Assembly: GCA_948144175.1 (NCBI GenBank)
Contig: CANXME010000418.1
Span: forward strand, 991,001 to 1,055,000
Length of the DNA: 64,000 nt
Direction: 5' to 3'
Source: Closterium sp. NIES-65
Taxonomy: Eukaryota > Streptophyta > Zygnematophyceae > Desmidiales > Closteriaceae
Shown here one piece after another: positions 63,942 to 64,000 of the stretch (within the stretch, counting starts at the first letter, position 1; each line of letters begins with the position of its first letter). A model generated the notes under the pieces. That model did not search any database. It was given only the letters and a program-made list of their open reading frames with translations, and was not told where the DNA came from. A program made the translations under genes and the position numbers.

Positions 63942-64000
63942 CTAGCGCGATTGTGCACCTCACAGCCAACAACGAGAAGAAACATAGGTGAGGGCGCGAG
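63942..64000 (+). pseudogene. Second, shorter copy of the armadillo exon end
   Basis: GCGATTGTGCACCTCACAGCC to AACGAGAAGAAACATAGGTGAG repeats the last ~45 exon bases and the donor, with an insertion (AAACATAG for AACCAG). It runs to the window edge. Confidence 0.75.

Overview
The window is nuclear DNA from a photosynthetic eukaryote, most likely a streptophyte (a streptophyte alga or early-diverging plant). It holds spliced genes with GT-AG introns rich in GTGAGT donors, a nuclear gene for a plastid sigma factor, a universal-stress-protein/kinase/U-box protein of the plant PUB type, a plant-like tRNA-Ser(AGA), and a telo-box beside a TATA box. No species is claimed. Most long open frames here are by-products of GC-rich repeats and are not listed.

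Layout. 1-1683: upstream DNA with a tandem duplication. 1684-11235 (+): sigma-70 family factor, 11 exons. 12094-18992 (-): USP/coiled-coil/kinase/U-box protein, 10 exons, tail to tail with the sigma gene. 20208-20947: short terminal-inverted-repeat element. 22187-25339 (+): intronless armadillo-repeat gene. 27341-46854 (+): very large membrane protein with a secreted beta-helix ectodomain, a Cys-rich module, several membrane spans and a long cytoplasmic tail. 47485-47566 (-): tRNA-Ser(AGA). 47644-59047 (+): F-box/WD40 protein, with a 5.5 kb 24-bp minisatellite in one intron. 60628 to the window end (+): a second armadillo gene, paralogous to the first. Exon paths for the sigma, PUB and F-box/WD40 genes were built by hand and keep frame throughout (1380, 993 and 755 aa). 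The membrane-protein path has one unresolved phase near 28300-28998.

The most unusual structure is not a gene. Four of the intron-bearing genes are full of partial tandem copies of their own exons, each with its flanking splice site. At the junction between copies there is repeatedly a short palindrome of the form TTTTGAG-N4-CTCAAAA. Its 4-base centre is GCGC, TCGA, AATT or ACGT. About twenty clear and several decayed examples occur, none inside a coding exon of the chosen gene models. Separate minisatellites amplify exon ends together with a 5' splice site, or an acceptor plus exon start. Together they suggest a genome-wide duplication process tied to a palindromic motif that keeps seeding pseudo-exons and decoy splice sites.

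Functionally the genes are unrelated: plastid transcription (sigma factor), ubiquitin signalling (U-box kinase, F-box/WD40), armadillo scaffolds, and a cell-surface protein. There is no operon-like logic; the common theme is their intron architecture.
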